Source: Burkholderia lata (GTDB lineage Bacteria > Pseudomonadota > Gammaproteobacteria > Burkholderiales > Burkholderiaceae). Taken from it: a DNA stretch of 64,000 nucleotides. The translations under genes and the position numbers were made by a program. The stretch lies in contig NC_007511.1 of assembly GCF_000012945.1 (NCBI RefSeq), positions 1,798,001-1,862,000 on the forward strand, in the 5' to 3' direction. This document shows positions 63,378 to 64,000 of this stretch, piece by piece. Position 1 is the first letter of the stretch; each line of letters begins with the position of its first letter. Under the pieces are notes generated by a model. It made no database searches, was not told where the DNA came from, and saw only the letters and a program-made list of their open reading frames with translations.

Positions 63378-63489
63378 GTCTCTCCTGCGTGACGGCGCGC
63401 GCATCTCGATGGCGCCGTCATCGCGTGCAAGCGGCGTACCCGCTCCTGCGCGGCCCGAGTGCCCGCGCCGGTCGGACGCGGCCATGTGC

Positions 63490-63789
63490 TCAATCGTCGT
63501 ACGCCGCCATCACCAGCCACATCGAGCGGCCCTCCGTGGTCAGCCATACCGCGAGCGCGAACCGGTCGGACGGCGTGCATTCCGCGACGAGCACCCGCTG
63601 CGCGCGCTCGGGGCCGTCATAGATGACGTCGTTCAGTTCGCGTACTTCGTCCTTGCCGTCGAACATGCGCCGCTCGGGCCGATAGATCCGCGACTCGCGC
63701 TTCCACGTGTCGAAACGCTCGCGCACGTGGGATAAATCGCCGCCGCATACGTTCGCGTCGTAACGTATCCTTTCCCTGGATGCACTCAT
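63490..63789 (-). CDS. Small protein of unknown function
   Basis: The 99-residue product (MSASRERIRYDANVCGGDLSHV...) carries RFDTWKRESRIYRPERRMFDGKDEVRELNDVIYDGPERAQRVLVAECTP and ends WLTTEGRSMWLVMAAYDD. AGGA is about eight bases upstream of the ATG. It looks like a small soluble alpha/beta protein. No function is assigned. It is probably in one unit with the two small genes downstream. Confidence 0.65.
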   Translation of the reverse strand: MSASRERIRYDANVCGGDLSHVRERFDTWKRESRIYRPERRMFDGKDEVRELNDVIYDGPERAQRVLVAECTPSDRFALAVWLTTEGRSMWLVMAAYDD

Positions 63790-63930
63790 CACGATGTCCT
63801 CTCGTTCACGCCGACGGCGCGCGTGGCTGCGCCGCGCCCCGTGCGGTTTCGCCGACGCGCAAGCGTCGTGCCGTCGGCCCCGCGCAGGCATGGCGCTTGC
63901 GCCCGTATCCATGACCAAGGAGGTTCGACC

Positions 63931-64000
63931 ATGACCGTTCACGCCCCCGGCCGCCACCACGCCGTGTCACCGGCTGCCGGACTGCTCTGGCTCGCCACGT
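63931..64000 (+). CDS. Start of a gene running off the right edge
   Basis: AAGGAGG seven bases before an ATG gives the strongest ribosome site in this part of the window, and the frame reads MTVHAPGRHHAVSPAAGLLWLAT with no stop before the edge. The function cannot be told from 23 residues; a hydrophobic stretch begins near residue 15, so a membrane or exported protein is possible. Confidence 0.6.
   Translation, partial: MTVHAPGRHHAVSPAAGLLWLAT

Overview
The window is very GC-rich and its genes match the Burkholderia cepacia group: dense, short-spaced operons, many LysR/TetR/IclR/LuxR regulators, MFS transporters and a type VI secretion cluster. The replicon and species cannot be fixed from the sequence alone. 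Antisense frames are wide open because of the base composition, so only frames with family signatures, plausible starts or operon logic were kept.

Layout. (1) 1-18484, minus strand: a T6SS operon transcribed leftwards as tssJ-K-L-M-tagF-ppkA-tssA-B-C-hcp-tssE-F-G-clpV, with clpV running off the left edge. Across a 630-bp AT-richer gap, a small lipoprotein gene and tagH (FHA protein) run the other way. This gives a full baseplate, sheath, tube and membrane complex plus the PpkA/TagH/TagF post-translational control set; no VgrG, PAAR protein, effector or PppA phosphatase is visible here. (2) 21-31 kb: a diguanylate cyclase, an aldehyde dehydrogenase, a molybdenum-hydroxylase trio (iorA, iorB, triheme cytochrome c), a small ABM monooxygenase, and a CurA-like reductase under a NemR-type repressor with two operator copies. 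(3) 31-38 kb: a Tat-exported lipoprotein of unknown function behind a perfect 22-bp palindrome, a heptamer tandem repeat, a KfrA-like coiled-coil gene divergent from a papain-like cysteine protease in an AT-rich patch, a NarL-type two-component pair, and two small lipoproteins. (4) 37.8-43.4 kb: a four-gene catabolic unit (two transporters, amidohydrolase, isocitrate-lyase-family lyase) with a divergent LysR gene and a 14-bp palindrome. (5) 43.5-50 kb: a short CDF transporter, a LuxR regulator, an esterase-ribB pair, and hipBA behind a 97-bp dyad. (6) 50-57.6 kb: an Old Yellow Enzyme, hpd, a shikimate/MHS-type transporter, a second murA, a secreted unknown and a PcaR/PobR-type IclR regulator. 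Matching tandem boxes lie at the IclR promoter and at the hpd/transporter promoter region. (7) 57.7-61.7 kb: a VRR-NUC (FAN1-like) nuclease overlapping a RecB-nuclease/XPD-type helicase fusion, behind a textbook LexA box. (8) Right end: a MipA/OmpV porin and several small uncharacterised genes, with a further gene running off the edge.

The strongest new-looking signals are regulatory: the hipBA mega-palindrome, the paired PcaR-like boxes, the LexA-controlled nuclease-helicase pair, and the duplicated NemR boxes. Gene assignments rest on family motifs read by eye; no database search was possible.
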